64,000 nucleotides of DNA, taken from the NCBI GenBank assembly GCA_029558905.1, contig JAKQCX010000005.1, positions 124,001 to 188,000 of the forward strand. Reading direction: 5' to 3'. Under the pieces are notes generated by a model, which saw only the letters and a program-made list of their open reading frames with translations, ran no database searches and was not told the DNA's origin. A program made the translations under genes and the position numbers. This DNA is from Pseudomonadota bacterium. Lineage in GTDB: Bacteria > Pseudomonadota > Gammaproteobacteria > Burkholderiales > Thiobacillaceae. Shown here one piece after another: positions 51,714 to 63,486 of this stretch (its first letter is position 1; every line of letters starts with the position of its first letter).

Positions 51714-52478
51714 ATGTCCCAGCTGATCCACAACATCAGCTTCCCGATCACCGAGCCCGGCGCACTGACGCAGGACCAGTCCTATTTCCTGCTGCGCGAG
51801 CACGATCAGGTGCTGCGTCTGCGCTTCCACGACTACGGCGAGATTTACAAGCGGCCGGGCCTGTACGAACAGCTGTTCTACGAACGCCTGCGCTGCAGCT
51901 CGCCCGCCAAGGCGCGCGACGTGCTGCTGAAGGTGCTGGCCGACAACCAGCAGGACGTGCACGGCCTGCGCCTTCTGGACCTGGGCGCGGGCAACGGCAT
52001 GATGGGCGAGCTGCTTGATGCGGCACGCGTGATCGGCGTCGACTTGCTGCCCGAGGCGCGCGCCGCCTGCGAGCGCGACCGGCCGCATGCCTACGACGCC
52101 TACTACGTGACCGACATGGCGCACCTCGACGCCGAGACGGCGCGGCAGATGAAGGGTTGGCAGCTGGACGGCATGACCTGCATTGCCGCGCTGGGCTTTG
52201 GCGACATCCCCGTGGCCGCGTTCGCGCAGGCCTTCAACCTGATCGCCGCCGGCGGCTGGATCGTCTTCAACATCAAGGAAAGCTTCCTGCACGAAGGCGA
52301 CCGCACTGGCTTCTCGCGCCTGGTCAAGGAGCTGATGCTCAGCGAGACGCTGGAGCTGCACCACCTGGAGCGCTACCGCCACCGCCTGTCGATTGACGGC
52401 GAGCCGCTGTTCTACTTCCTGATGGCCGGACGCAAGCGCTCCGACATCGGCGCCCGCTGGCTCAGAGCGGCCGACTGA
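51714..52478 (+). CDS. Class I SAM-dependent methyltransferase
   Basis: 254 residues from the ATG at 51714 (MSQLIHNISFPI); starts at 51672 or 51567 are open. The SAM-binding motif I is LRLLDLGAGNGMMGELL (near residue 84), with VIGVDLLPEARAA as the acidic end of strand 2 and GGWIVFNIKESFL as a later strand. The substrate is not predictable. It lies outside the island repeats, next to an MscS-type channel, and is probably chromosomal. Confidence 0.8.
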   Translation: MSQLIHNISFPITEPGALTQDQSYFLLREHDQVLRLRFHDYGEIYKRPGLYEQLFYERLRCSSPAKARDVLLKVLADNQQDVHGLRLLDLGAGNGMMGELLDAARVIGVDLLPEARAACERDRPHAYDAYYVTDMAHLDAETARQMKGWQLDGMTCIAALGFGDIPVAAFAQAFNLIAAGGWIVFNIKESFLHEGDRTGFSRLVKELMLSETLELHHLERYRHRLSIDGEPLFYFLMAGRKRSDIGARWLRAAD

Positions 52479-52604
52479 GCGCGCCGGGCCCTGCACGGCG
52501 GCCGGCCCATCTTCAGCAGGCCTGTCTCGGCGCTGTGTTACGTTCGGACACATCCGGACCAGACGCAGACACTGCCGGTCCATTCATCGAGAAGGAGGAA
52601 ATGC

Positions 52605-54062
52605 ATGAACCTGGACCCTTTCATCACGGCGATGCAGCAGTCGTTCGGCAACCATCTGCCCCAGATCCTAGGTGCCATTGCAGTCTTCATTCTGGGCTGG
52701 ATCATCGCCACGGTCGGCCGCGCGGCGACGATGCGGCTGCTGGGCCTGCTGCGTCTTGACCAGCGCGTCCAGGAAAGCACCGGCGCGCCGGTGAAGCTGG
52801 AGAGATCGGTGGCGCTGGGTGTGTTCTGGCTGCTGCTGCTGGTGACGCTGGTGGCCGTGATGAACGTGCTGGACCTGGCCGCACTGTCCGGTCCTTTCGC
52901 GCAGATGATGAGTGACATCGTCGGCTACCTGCCGCATCTGGTGGCGGGCCTGGCATTGTCGCTGGTGGCCTGGGTGGTGGCTTCGCTGTTGCGCAGCCTG
53001 ATCGTGAAGACGCTGAACGGCACCACGCTGGATGAGCGGCTGGCCCGGCATGCGGGCATGGCGCCGGTCAGCCGCTCGGCCGGCAGCGTGGTGTTCTGGC
53101 TGGTGCTGCTTATGTTCCTGCCTTCGGTGCTGGCGGCCTTCAGGCTCGAAGGCACGCTGAGCCCGGTGCAGACGATGCTGTCGCACGGGCTGGAGATGGT
53201 GCCCAGCATATTCGCCGCGGCGGTCATTGCTTTCGTGGGCTGGATCGTTGCGCGCGTGCTGCGCGGCCTGGTCGTGAACCTGCTCAGCGCGGCGGGCGCC
53301 GATCGGCTGAGCGAGCGCGCCGGCCTCGATGGCTCGGTCAAGCTGACGCGGCTGCTGGGCACTGTCGTCTTCCTGCTGGTGCTGGTGCCGTCACTGATCG
53401 CGGCGCTGGATGCGCTGCACATCGAAGCCATCTCCGGCCCTGCCACGCTGATGCTGACCAAGCTGCTGGACGCGGTGCCCAACATCATTGCCGCCGCCGT
53501 GGTGCTGACGCTCACCTGGTACGTGGCGCGCTTCGCCGCCGCGCTGCTGGAGCGGCTGCTGCAAAACGCTGGCTTCGACGCCATGCCGCAGCGCGTCGGC
53601 CTGCAGCATGTGTTGCACGGCGCGGCGCTGCCGTCGCGCCTGGCGCACTGGGCAGTGCTGTTCTTCGCCATGCTGTTCGCGGTGGTGGAGGCGGCCGGCC
53701 TGCTGGGTTTCTCGCAGGTGCGCGACGTGATCACCACGCTGATCAACTTCGCCGGCGACATCGTGCTGGGCGGGCTGGTCCTAGCGGTGGGCTTCTGGCT
53801 CGCCAACCTGGCCCATCAGGCGATCGACCGCGCCAGCGGCCCGCATACGCGCGGCCTGGCACCAGTGGCACGCATCGCCATCCTGGGTCTGGTGATCGCC
53901 ATGGGCCTGCGCGCGATGGGCATCGCCAACGAAATCGTCCAGCTGGCCTTCGGGTTGTCGCTGGGCGCGGTGGCGGTGGCGGTGGCGCTGTCCTTCGGCC
54001 TGGGCGGGCGCGAGGCGGCCGGCAAGCTGATGGACCATTGGCTGGCGCGCTGGCGCGGCTAG
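52605..54062 (+). CDS. MscS-family / TM-helix-repeat membrane protein (CmpX-like)
   Basis: 485 residues with GGAGG seven bases before the ATG. About eight or more hydrophobic segments recur in a pattern of repeated units (for example LPQILGAIAVFILGWIIATV, LPHLVAGLALSLVAWVVASL and VPNIIAAAVVLTLTWYVARF). These are the TM_helix repeats of CmpX-like mechanosensitive channel proteins, ending with ALSFGLGGREAAGKLMDHWL. It should sit in the inner membrane and affect osmotic or envelope responses. It converges on rarA with nine bases between stops. Confidence 0.82.
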   Translation: MNLDPFITAMQQSFGNHLPQILGAIAVFILGWIIATVGRAATMRLLGLLRLDQRVQESTGAPVKLERSVALGVFWLLLLVTLVAVMNVLDLAALSGPFAQMMSDIVGYLPHLVAGLALSLVAWVVASLLRSLIVKTLNGTTLDERLARHAGMAPVSRSAGSVVFWLVLLMFLPSVLAAFRLEGTLSPVQTMLSHGLEMVPSIFAAAVIAFVGWIVARVLRGLVVNLLSAAGADRLSERAGLDGSVKLTRLLGTVVFLLVLVPSLIAALDALHIEAISGPATLMLTKLLDAVPNIIAAAVVLTLTWYVARFAAALLERLLQNAGFDAMPQRVGLQHVLHGAALPSRLAHWAVLFFAMLFAVVEAAGLLGFSQVRDVITTLINFAGDIVLGGLVLAVGFWLANLAHQAIDRASGPHTRGLAPVARIAILGLVIAMGLRAMGIANEIVQLAFGLSLGAVAVAVALSFGLGGREAAGKLMDHWLARWRG

Positions 54063-54071
54063 GGTCCGGGG

Positions 54072-55436
54072 TCACGATTTCCTTGTCTTGCCCGCAGCCC
54101 GCGAATCCAGTTCCCGTAGATGGCTCAGGTGCTCGCTGATCCGGCCTTCCAAACCGCGAGAAGTGGGGATGTAGAAGCGGGGAGGGTGGATGAGGTCGTC
54201 GGGGAAGTAGGTTTCGCCCGCGGCGTAGGCTTCGGGTTCGTCGTGGGCGTAGCGGTAGGCATGACCATAGCCCAGTTCCTTCATGAGCCTGGTTGGTGCG
54301 TTGCGCAGGTGCAGGGGCACGGGGCGGGAACCGTCCTGCCGCACGAAGCGGCGGGCGTCGTTGTATGCCACGTAACCGGCGTTGGACTTGGACGCGCAGG
54401 CCAGGTAGAGGATGGCCTGTGCCAGGGCCAGCTCTCCTTCCGGACTGCCCAGGCGGGCGTAGGTCTCGGCGGCATCCAGGGCGAGGCGGGCGGCCCGGGG
54501 ATCGGCCAGGCCGATGTCCTCCCAGGCCATGCGCAGGATGCGCCGGGCCAGGTAGTGGGGGTCGGCGCCGCCGTCCAGCATGCGGGTGAACCAGTAGAGG
54601 GCGGCGTCCGGGTTCGAGCCCCGTACGCTCTTGTGCAGGGCGGAGATCTGGTCGTAGAAGGCCTCGCCACCCTTGTCGAAGCGACGCAGGGAAGGGGACA
54701 GAGCCTGGGCGGCGAAAGTGGCGTCCACCCGATTGACGCCGGTGGCACGGGCGGCCACGGCCAACTGTTCTGCGAGGTTCACCAGGCGGCGGCCGTCGCC
54801 GTCGGCGTAGGCCACCAGGAGCCTGCGGGCCTCGTCATCCAGTTCCAACCCCAGCCTGGCCCGTTCCATGACGCGAGTCAGGAGAGCGGACAGATCGGCA
54901 TCACCCAGGGGTTCGAGGACATAGACCTGGGCACGGGAAAGCAGGGCGCCCACCACCTCGAAGGATGGGTTTTCGGTGGTAGCGCCAATGAAAGTGACGA
55001 GACCCGATTCCACATGCGGCAGAAAGGCATCCTGCTGAGCCTTGTTGAAGCGGTGTACCTCATCCACGAAGAGGATGGTCTGACGGCCCTGGCTCTGGTT
55101 GACACGAGCCCGCTCCACCGCTTCACGAATCTCCTTCACACCGGCCAGCACGGCTGAAATCTGGATGAAATCGGCGTTGAAGTGCTGCGCGGTCAAGCGC
55201 GCCAGGGTGGTCTTGCCCACGCCGGGCGGGCCCCAGAGGAGCATGGAATGCAGGCGACGGGCATCGAAGGCCAGGCGCAGAGGCATGCCCGGGCCGAGCA
55301 GGTGGTGCTGACCGATGACCTCGTTCAGACTGGCCGGGCGCAAGGCCTCGGCCAAGGGGACGTGATGGCTCTTGCCGGCGCCACCGGGGACGGGTGGCGC
55401 GAAGAGGTCAAGGGATTCACTCGTCGCCAAGGACAT
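54072..55436 (-). CDS. rarA: Replication-associated recombination protein A (MgsA)
   Basis: 454 residues from the ATG at 55436, which overlaps lolA by 20 bp. The AAA+ core shows Walker [17 protein letters not shown] (near 58-73) and Walker [19 protein letters not shown] (near 115-132), with [17 protein letters not shown]. The C-terminal MgsA part contains [20 protein letters not shown] and [11 protein letters not shown]. RarA acts at stalled replication forks. The lolA-rarA pairing after ftsK is the usual proteobacterial order; serS, often next, is absent here. Confidence 0.96.
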   Translation of the reverse strand: MSLATSESLDLFAPPVPGGAGKSHHVPLAEALRPASLNEVIGQHHLLGPGMPLRLAFDARRLHSMLLWGPPGVGKTTLARLTAQHFNADFIQISAVLAGVKEIREAVERARVNQSQGRQTILFVDEVHRFNKAQQDAFLPHVESGLVTFIGATTENPSFEVVGALLSRAQVYVLEPLGDADLSALLTRVMERARLGLELDDEARRLLVAYADGDGRRLVNLAEQLAVAARATGVNRVDATFAAQALSPSLRRFDKGGEAFYDQISALHKSVRGSNPDAALYWFTRMLDGGADPHYLARRILRMAWEDIGLADPRAARLALDAAETYARLGSPEGELALAQAILYLACASKSNAGYVAYNDARRFVRQDGSRPVPLHLRNAPTRLMKELGYGHAYRYAHDEPEAYAAGETYFPDDLIHPPRFYIPTSRGLEGRISEHLSHLRELDSRAAGKTRKS

Positions 55437-56034
55437 CCACGCCCTTGGGCGGTTTGAAGCGGAACAGGCTGCTGCCCAGTGCGGGATTGCGCTCCAGTCC
55501 GGAAAAACGCAGCAGGGTGGTTTGCCCAAAGTTGTCCTGGAGCTCCATGGTGGTCAGGTCATTGCCCTTGAAGCCCAGGCGGACCTTCGCAAAACTGCCT
55601 TCCTTGCCCTTGGGCGTGGCCTCCAGCCATTCCAGACCAGCCTGGTCACCGCCCGGTTTCAGCTCGAAAAGCTTTTCCAGGTCATTGTTGCCCGCCAGCA
55701 GGGCAGCCGGGCTTTCGCCTATGGCCTGGTCCAGCTTGCGTACGGTGACCTGATCGAGGTCTTCGTCGTGGATCCACAGCTTCTTGCCATCCCCCACGAT
55801 GACCTGTGAGTAGGGCTTCTTGTAGACCCAGCGGAACTTGCCTGGTCGGGACAGGAACATTACCCCGCTGGCCTCCTGGGCCTTGCGCCCACTGGCGTCG
55901 AAGACCTGCTGACTGAACTGGGCCTTCAGGGTGCGCGTACCCCCGACGAAGGCATCCAGACGGGCCCGGGCATCCGCATGCACGGGAAGAGATGTAGCCA
56001 GAACTGCTATATATGTGAGTATGATGCGAATCAT
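55417..56034 (-). CDS. lolA: Outer-membrane lipoprotein carrier protein LolA
   Basis: 205 residues from the ATG at 56034. A signal peptide (MIRIILTYIAVLATSLPVHA) precedes the periplasmic domain, with LKAQFSQQVFDASGRK, GKFRWVYKKPYSQVIVGDGK and LGFKGNDLTTMELQDNFGQT typical of LolA. It ferries lipoproteins from LolCDE to LolB across the periplasm. A frame extending to 56556 lies inside ftsK and is not the gene. It sits between ftsK and rarA as one leftward unit. Confidence 0.95.
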   Translation of the reverse strand: MIRIILTYIAVLATSLPVHADARARLDAFVGGTRTLKAQFSQQVFDASGRKAQEASGVMFLSRPGKFRWVYKKPYSQVIVGDGKKLWIHDEDLDQVTVRKLDQAIGESPAALLAGNNDLEKLFELKPGGDQAGLEWLEATPKGKEGSFAKVRLGFKGNDLTTMELQDNFGQTTLLRFSGLERNPALGSSLFRFKPPKGVDVLGDE

Positions 56035-56089
56035 TTTGAATGTTTTACGTGAATAGTGGGCAGGGCTCGCGACCCAGGAGGGGAGACCA

Positions 56090-58399
56090 TCAAGAATCCC
56101 CCCGGGGACCCAGGACTTCCCGGTTACCGTTGCTCTGCATGGGAGACACCAGGCCGGCCCGTTCCATGGCCTCGATGAGGCGGGCGGCGCGGTTGTAACC
56201 GATGCGCAATTGCCGCTGCACCGAGGATATGGAGGCACGCCGCGACTTGAGCACATAGGCCACGGCCTCGTCGTAGAGTGGATCGGCCTCCGCATCCCGC
56301 TCGCCATCCTCTCCACCTTCATCCCCGTCCGGATCGGCCAATACGCCTTCGTCGTATTGGGGCGGTCCGAGTTCCTTGAGCCAGGCACAGACCCGGTGCA
56401 CCTCATCGTCCGACACGAAGGCGCCATGCACGCGGGTGGGCATGCCATGTCCCGGAGGGAGGTAGAGCATGTCGCCCTGGCCCAGCAGGGATTCGGCACC
56501 CTGCTGGTCCAGGATGGTGCGTGAATCGATGCGGCTGGCCACCTGGAAGGCCACACGGGTAGGGATGTTGGCCTTGATGAGCCCCGTGATCACGTCCACG
56601 GATGGTCGTTGCGTGGCCAGCACCAGGTGCACGCCGGCGGCACGGGCCTTTTGCGCCAGACGGGCTATGAGCTCTTCCACCTTCTTGCCCGCTACCATCA
56701 TCAGGTCCGCCATCTCATCGATGAGCACCACGATATACGGCAGATGATGCAAAGGCTCCGGGTTCTCGGGGATGAGGGTGAAGGGATTGGTGAGGGGGTG
56801 GCCGGTATTGCGGGCCTCCTCCAGCTTTTGGTTGAAGCTGGCGATGTTGCGTACGCCCAGTGCGGACATGAGGCGGTAACGCCTGTCCATTTCCACCACG
56901 CACCAGTTCAGGGCCGAGGCCGCCAGGCGCATATCCGTCACCACCGGGGCCAGCAGGTGGGGAATGCCCTCATAGGCTGACAGTTCCAGCATCTTGGGGT
57001 CCACCATGATGAGGCGCACGTCATCGGGCGTGGATTTGTAGAGCAGGGACAGGATCATGGCGTTGATGGCCACGGACTTGCCGGAGCCCGTGGCTCCGGC
57101 CACCAGCAAATGTGGCATCCTGGCCAGATCGGCGACGATGGGATTGCCGCTGATGTCCTTGCCCAGGGCCAGTGTCAGGGGGGCGGGGTTGTCGTTGTAG
57201 ACCTTGGCCGACAGGATCTCCGCCAGACGCACCATCTGGCGCTGGGTATTGGGCAGTTCCAGGGCCATGCAGCTCTTGCCGGGAATGGTCTCCACCACAC
57301 GGATACTCACCACGGACAGGGAACGGGCCAAGTCTTTGGCCAGATTGGTGATCTGGCTGCCCTTCACGCCGGAGGCTGGCTCCACCTCGTAGCGCGTAAT
57401 CACCGGACCCGGGTATGCCGCCAATACCTGCACATCGACGCCGAATTCCCGCAGTTTGCGTTCGATCAGACGGGAGGTGGCTTCCAGACTGACTGCATCG
57501 ACCTGGGCGGTGGTGTGGGTGGCTTCATCCAGCAAGTGCAGGGGAGGGCGCATGGAATCAGGCGTATCGTGGAACAGGGTGGCCTGGCGTTCCGCATTCA
57601 CGCGTTCGGATTTCTCGATGGCCGGGGTGGCCGGCGAGATCCGTACCGGCTCCTTCTTTTGCCGCGTACGCTCGGCGCGCACCAGTTCCTCGCGTTCCGT
57701 TCGGGCCTCCTGCCCGAGCTTGCGGTCACGGGAGACATGCCAGATCTCCATCGCCTTGTGGGAGAGCCCCACCAGCACCGTGCCCACCCTTTCCGAAAGG
57801 TTTAGCCAGGACAGGCCGGTGAACATGGACAAACCTGCACCCCAGGCCAGAAGCAGGAACACCGTACTGCCATCGAATCCGAAAATCCGTTGCAAGGACC
57901 TAGACAGGGCACCTCCCAGCATGCCTCCCATGCCCAGGGGCAGGTTCAGATCCAGGGAATGGAAGCGCATGGATTCCAGGGCGCTGCTGGACAACAGGAA
58001 CATCAGAAAACCCACCAGGATGATGAGCAGGCCATGGGGGTGAAGCGGGTCTTCCGGGCGGTCACCGATGCGGCGATATCCCCACCAGATGAGGAACAGG
58101 GTCAGGATCACCCAGGCCCAGGCCGATATGCCGAATAGATACAACAACAGGTCCGCCAGCCAAGCGCCAAACTCGCCGCCGGCATTGGAAATGGGCTCGC
58201 CCGTGCCCGTCCTGGACCAGCCCGGGTCGGCGCGGCTGTAGGTCATCAGCACCATACACAGATACAGACCCAGAGCCACGGCCGTAAGCCACCACGCCTC
58301 TCGCAGGATGGCGACCATCCTCGGTGCCAGGGGCTTGCGCCGTACGGCCTGTTTCCTGGAAACCGGGCGGCGGGCGCTGCGCGCGTTCTTCGCAAACAT
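56090..58399 (-). CDS. ftsK: DNA translocase FtsK
   Basis: 769 residues from the ATG at 58399 ([12 protein letters not shown]), which replaces a longer frame with an unlikely N-terminus. Four or five membrane helices occupy about 35-210. A short charged linker follows, shorter than in E. coli FtsK. The motor has Walker [19 protein letters not shown] and Walker [21 protein letters not shown]. The C-terminal gamma winged helix ([20 protein letters not shown]) reads KOPS sites to orient chromosome segregation and XerCD recombination at dif. It is divergent from trxB. Confidence 0.96.
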   Translation of the reverse strand: MFAKNARSARRPVSRKQAVRRKPLAPRMVAILREAWWLTAVALGLYLCMVLMTYSRADPGWSRTGTGEPISNAGGEFGAWLADLLLYLFGISAWAWVILTLFLIWWGYRRIGDRPEDPLHPHGLLIILVGFLMFLLSSSALESMRFHSLDLNLPLGMGGMLGGALSRSLQRIFGFDGSTVFLLLAWGAGLSMFTGLSWLNLSERVGTVLVGLSHKAMEIWHVSRDRKLGQEARTEREELVRAERTRQKKEPVRISPATPAIEKSERVNAERQATLFHDTPDSMRPPLHLLDEATHTTAQVDAVSLEATSRLIERKLREFGVDVQVLAAYPGPVITRYEVEPASGVKGSQITNLAKDLARSLSVVSIRVVETIPGKSCMALELPNTQRQMVRLAEILSAKVYNDNPAPLTLALGKDISGNPIVADLARMPHLLVAGATGSGKSVAINAMILSLLYKSTPDDVRLIMVDPKMLELSAYEGIPHLLAPVVTDMRLAASALNWCVVEMDRRYRLMSALGVRNIASFNQKLEEARNTGHPLTNPFTLIPENPEPLHHLPYIVVLIDEMADLMMVAGKKVEELIARLAQKARAAGVHLVLATQRPSVDVITGLIKANIPTRVAFQVASRIDSRTILDQQGAESLLGQGDMLYLPPGHGMPTRVHGAFVSDDEVHRVCAWLKELGPPQYDEGVLADPDGDEGGEDGERDAEADPLYDEAVAYVLKSRRASISSVQRQLRIGYNRAARLIEAMERAGLVSPMQSNGNREVLGPRGDS

Positions 58400-58647
58400 G
58401 GCGCGCACTATAAAGTAAGGCGCGGCATCCCTCCATGCCACCCGCGCCGGGCTACCCCATGCCTCGTCCGAATGACGCTGAATGTATATTATGTAAAGTT
58501 GTAATCCTGGATGGCTATACCGCGCCCGCGCGCATCTCCAATCCGTCCCCAGGCCGCTGGTAATATAGCCGGACGGTTCTCCGTGAATCTCCATCCCCGG
58601 GAATCCGGTTCATGGGGTTTGGCTGTAAACCCGCCTGCCGGGCATGA

Positions 58648-60223
<1,576 letters not shown>

Positions 60224-60400
60224 GCAGGAGGAATCGGCGCTCCGCATGGTTGTCCGAGCGGGTCGACCAGGGAAGGGCGGCATGGCGGTACTGGTGCCGT
60301 GACCGATCTTTCCCTTGCCTGGATATCCCTTGGGCTGTTAGCATCTCTGAGCTTTGCGTCCGACATGTTGCCGGACCGGCCCAATCCACACATCCGCACA

Positions 60401-60453
60401 GTTAAGGTGCCCCGCCAGTCGGGGTTCTTCGCGGGTGGCGGTCAAACCTTAAC
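60401..60453 (+). ncRNA. Structured rpsB mRNA leader (candidate S2 autoregulatory element)
   Basis: GTTAAGGT (60401-60408) pairs with ACCTTAAC (60446-60453), enclosing a CCCCG/CGGGG hairpin (60410-60424). The structure ends three bases before the AGGAG ribosome-binding site of rpsB, so its folding could control access. Ribosomal protein S2 is known to repress its own mRNA through a leader in other proteobacteria. Confidence 0.6.
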
Positions 60454-60466
60454 CCAGGAGCAGTTC

Positions 60467-61210
60467 ATGTCCGTGACCATGCGTCAGATGCTGGAAGCCG
60501 GTGTGCATTTTGGCCACCAGACCCGTTACTGGAATCCCAAGATGGCCCCCTACATCTTCGGCCAGCGCAACAACATCCACATCATCAACCTCGAGCAGTC
60601 CCTGCCGTTGTTCGTGGAGGCTGCCAAATTCGCGCGCCAACTGGCAGCCAATCGGGGCAGCATCCTGTTCGTGGGTACCAAGCGCCAGGCCCGGGACATC
60701 ATGGCGGAGGAGGCCAGCCGCTGTGGCATGCCCTATATCTCCCACCGCTGGCTGGGGGGCATGCTGACCAACTTCAAGACCGTAAAGCAGTCCGTCAAGC
60801 GCATGAAGGAGATGGAGACACAGTTGGTCGACTCCACCCTGATCAAGAAGGAAGCCCTGCGCCTGCAGCGCGAGTACGACAAGCTGCGGAACAGCCTGGG
60901 TGGCATCAAGGACATGGAGCGCCTGCCCGACGCCCTGTTCGTGGTAGACGTGGGCTATCAGAAGATCGCCGTCACCGAGGCCGCCAAGCTGGGTATTCCC
61001 GTCATCGGTGTGGTGGATTCCAACAACAGCCCCGAGGGCGTGGCGCATGTGATTCCCGGCAACGATGACTCCGCCCGTGCCATTCGCCTGTATGCCCGTG
61101 GGCTGGCCGATGCCATCCTGGAAGGCAAGGCCAACATGGTGGAGGAGCTGGTTGCCGCCGCCGGGGACGAATACGTGGAAGTGGACGCCGGCGAAGCGGC
61201 TGCCCAGTAG
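60467..61210 (+). CDS. rpsB: 30S ribosomal protein S2
   Basis: 247 residues from the ATG at 60467, preceded by [45 protein letters not shown] and [15 protein letters not shown] are universal S2 segments. The frame extends to 60299, but the upstream stretch is the leader. S2 joins late in 30S assembly and recruits S1. The rpsB-tsf-pyrH-frr order is conserved in proteobacteria. Confidence 0.98.
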   Translation: MSVTMRQMLEAGVHFGHQTRYWNPKMAPYIFGQRNNIHIINLEQSLPLFVEAAKFARQLAANRGSILFVGTKRQARDIMAEEASRCGMPYISHRWLGGMLTNFKTVKQSVKRMKEMETQLVDSTLIKKEALRLQREYDKLRNSLGGIKDMERLPDALFVVDVGYQKIAVTEAAKLGIPVIGVVDSNNSPEGVAHVIPGNDDSARAIRLYARGLADAILEGKANMVEELVAAAGDEYVEVDAGEAAAQ

Positions 61211-61256
61211 CCATCTCCGGACGCTGGGGTAGGCCCCCTGGATCGCAGCAACTCGA

Positions 61257-61280
61257 CGCCCCGCACCCCGGGGCGTTTTT
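61257..61280 (+). terminator. Intrinsic terminator between rpsB and tsf
   Basis: CGCCCCG-CACCC-CGGGGCG forms a perfect 7-bp GC stem followed by TTTTT. It lies 47 bp after rpsB and 21 bp before tsf, so it is likely an attenuator giving more S2 than EF-Ts transcript. Confidence 0.85.
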
Positions 61281-61301
61281 ACAGACCTTAGGAGAGAAAA
61301 A

Positions 61302-62174
61302 ATGGCTGAAATCACCGCTTCCATGGTGAAAGAACTGCGTGAACGCACCGACGCGCCCATGATGGATTGCAAGAAGGCGTTGTCCGAGGCAGGTGGCGAC
61401 ATGCAGAAGGCCGAAGAGATCCTGCGCGTGCGTTTCGGCAACAAGGCCGCCAAGAGCGCCGGCCGCGTGGCCGCCGAAGGCGTGGTGGCCATCCATGTCG
61501 CCGCCGACGGCAAATCCGCCGCCATGGTGGAGGTGAACTGCGAGACGGATTTCGTGGCCAAGAACGACGACTTCCTGGCCTTGGCCCGGGCCCTGGCCGA
61601 GATGGTGCTGCATCGGAACCCCACCGACGTGGCCGCCCTCTCCGCCCTGCCCTACGGTGGCAAAAGTGTGGAAGAGGTTCGCACCGAGCTGGTGGGCAAG
61701 ATCGGCGAGAACATGTCCATCCGCCGTTTCACACGCCGGGATGCCACGGGCAGATTCTCCAGCTACATCCATGGCGGCAGGATCGGCGTATTGGTGGACG
61801 TGAGCGGAGACAAGGCCGTGGCCAAGGACATTGCCATGCATATCGCCGCCTCCAAACCCAAGTCCCTGGATGCCTCCGGTGTAGCCCCGGAGCTCATCGA
61901 AACCGAGCGACGCGTGGCCATCGAGAAGGCCCGGGAGGCCGGCAAGCCGGAGGCCATGCTGGAAAGAATCGCCGAGGGCACGGTGCAGAAATTCCTCAAG
62001 GAGGTCACCCTGTTGTCCCAGCCCTTCGTCAAGGACGACAAACAGAGCGTGGAACAGGTGCTGAAGGCCCACGGCGCCCAGTGTCATGGTTTCACCCTGT
62101 ACGTGGTGGGTGAAGGCATTGAGAAGAAGGTCACCGACTTTGCCGCGGAAGTGGCCGCTGCCACCAAGGTCTGA
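61302..62174 (+). CDS. tsf: Elongation factor Ts
   Basis: 290 residues with AGGAGAG eight bases upstream. [20 protein letters not shown] and [19 protein letters not shown] form the N-terminal UBA-like domain. [20 protein letters not shown] is the core that exchanges GDP for GTP on EF-Tu. Length is typical. It is followed by pyrH six bases after its stop. Confidence 0.98.
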   Translation: MAEITASMVKELRERTDAPMMDCKKALSEAGGDMQKAEEILRVRFGNKAAKSAGRVAAEGVVAIHVAADGKSAAMVEVNCETDFVAKNDDFLALARALAEMVLHRNPTDVAALSALPYGGKSVEEVRTELVGKIGENMSIRRFTRRDATGRFSSYIHGGRIGVLVDVSGDKAVAKDIAMHIAASKPKSLDASGVAPELIETERRVAIEKAREAGKPEAMLERIAEGTVQKFLKEVTLLSQPFVKDDKQSVEQVLKAHGAQCHGFTLYVVGEGIEKKVTDFAAEVAAATKV

Positions 62175-62180
62175 GCGCAT

Positions 62181-62891
62181 ATGACCGCCATTGCCCGCAT
62201 CATGCTCAAGCTTTCCGGCGAGGCCCTGATGGGGCCCAATGCCTTTGGCTACCATGCCGGGACCCTGACGGCCATCGTCGGACAGATCCGGGATGTGGTT
62301 GAGCTGGGTACGGAAGTGGGCATTGTCGTCGGCGGGGGCAACCTGTTCCGCGGCGCCATCGGTGCCCTGTCCGGCATGGACCGGGCCACGGCGGATTCCA
62401 TGGGCATGCTGGCCACGGTCATGAATGCCCTGGCCCTGAAGGATGCGTTGCAGGCAGCCGGCATGGAGGTCCGTGTGCAGACCGCCGTCACCATCGCGCA
62501 CGTGGGCGAGCCTTTCGAGCGGGACAGTGCAGTACGCCACCTGGCCAGGGGCCGCGTGGTGATCTTTGCCGGCGGTACCGGCAACCCCTTCTTCACCACC
62601 GACACGGCCGCCGCCCTGCGTGGGGCGGAGATCGGCGCCGACCTGATGCTCAAGGCCACCAAGGTGGATGGTGTGTACAGCGCCGATCCCAAGGTGGATG
62701 CGGGCGCCACGCGTTACGACCAATTGACCTTCGACGAGGCCATCGCCCGCAACCTGGGTGTGCTGGATACGGCCGCCTTTGCCTTATGCCGGGAACAACG
62801 GCTGCCCCTGGCCGTGTTCAGCATCTTCAAGACCGGGGCCATGCGACGCGTGGTCCTGGGCGAGCCGGAAGGCACCCGGGTCATACCCTGA
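62181..62891 (+). CDS. pyrH: UMP kinase
   Basis: 236 residues. [15 protein letters not shown] begins the amino-acid-kinase fold. [11 protein letters not shown] binds the substrate phosphate, and [20 protein letters not shown] and [13 protein letters not shown] are signature blocks. It makes UDP from UMP in pyrimidine biosynthesis and is hexameric and GTP-regulated in bacteria. Tight spacing links it to tsf and frr. Confidence 0.98.
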   Translation: MTAIARIMLKLSGEALMGPNAFGYHAGTLTAIVGQIRDVVELGTEVGIVVGGGNLFRGAIGALSGMDRATADSMGMLATVMNALALKDALQAAGMEVRVQTAVTIAHVGEPFERDSAVRHLARGRVVIFAGGTGNPFFTTDTAAALRGAEIGADLMLKATKVDGVYSADPKVDAGATRYDQLTFDEAIARNLGVLDTAAFALCREQRLPLAVFSIFKTGAMRRVVLGEPEGTRVIP

Positions 62892-62904
62892 CGAGGAGAC
62901 AGAC

Positions 62905-63462
62905 ATGATCGCCGACATCAAGAAAACCGCCGAAGACAAGATGAGAAAATCCGTGGAGGCCCTGCGTGTGGAGTTCACCAAGGTGCGTACCGGTCGTGCG
63001 CATGCCGGTCTTCTGGATCATGTCAAGGTGGACTATTACGGCAGCATGATGCCCATCAGCCAGGTGGCCAACATCAGCATCATCGATTCCCACACCTTGG
63101 GGGTGCAGCCCTGGGAGAAAAAGATGGCGGCTGCCATCGAAAAGGCCATCCGCGACTCCGATCTGGGTCTCAACCCGGCTTCCATGGGCGAACTGGTGCG
63201 CGTACCCATCCCGGCCATGACCGAAGAACGGCGTCGTGAACTGGTAAAGGTGGTGCGCGGCGAGGCCGAAGGCGGCAAGGTCGCGGTACGCAACATCCGC
63301 CGCGATGCACTCGGCCATCTCAAGGAGCTGCTCAAGAATCACGAGATCGGTGAGGACGAAGAGCGCCGCGCCGGGGAAGACATGCAGAAACTCACCGACC
63401 GTTACATCGCCGAGATCGACAGATATCTGGCGGAAAAGGAAAAGGATCTGATGGCGGTCTGA
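62905..63462 (+). CDS. frr: Ribosome recycling factor
   Basis: 185 residues from the ATG at 62905, with GAGGAGA upstream. [20 protein letters not shown] and [17 protein letters not shown] are RRF hallmarks, and the three-helix bundle spans the rest. It splits post-termination ribosomes with EF-G. Thirteen bases follow pyrH, in the same operon. Confidence 0.98.
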   Translation: MIADIKKTAEDKMRKSVEALRVEFTKVRTGRAHAGLLDHVKVDYYGSMMPISQVANISIIDSHTLGVQPWEKKMAAAIEKAIRDSDLGLNPASMGELVRVPIPAMTEERRRELVKVVRGEAEGGKVAVRNIRRDALGHLKELLKNHEIGEDEERRAGEDMQKLTDRYIAEIDRYLAEKEKDLMAV

Positions 63463-63486
63463 CTCCGGACACCGGCGGGATCCGTC

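Noticed and set aside
51252..52583. 443-codon minus-strand frame across the methyltransferase gene
   Set aside because: The plus strand encodes a clear SAM-binding motif; only the distal part of the minus frame overlaps a transposase-like fragment.
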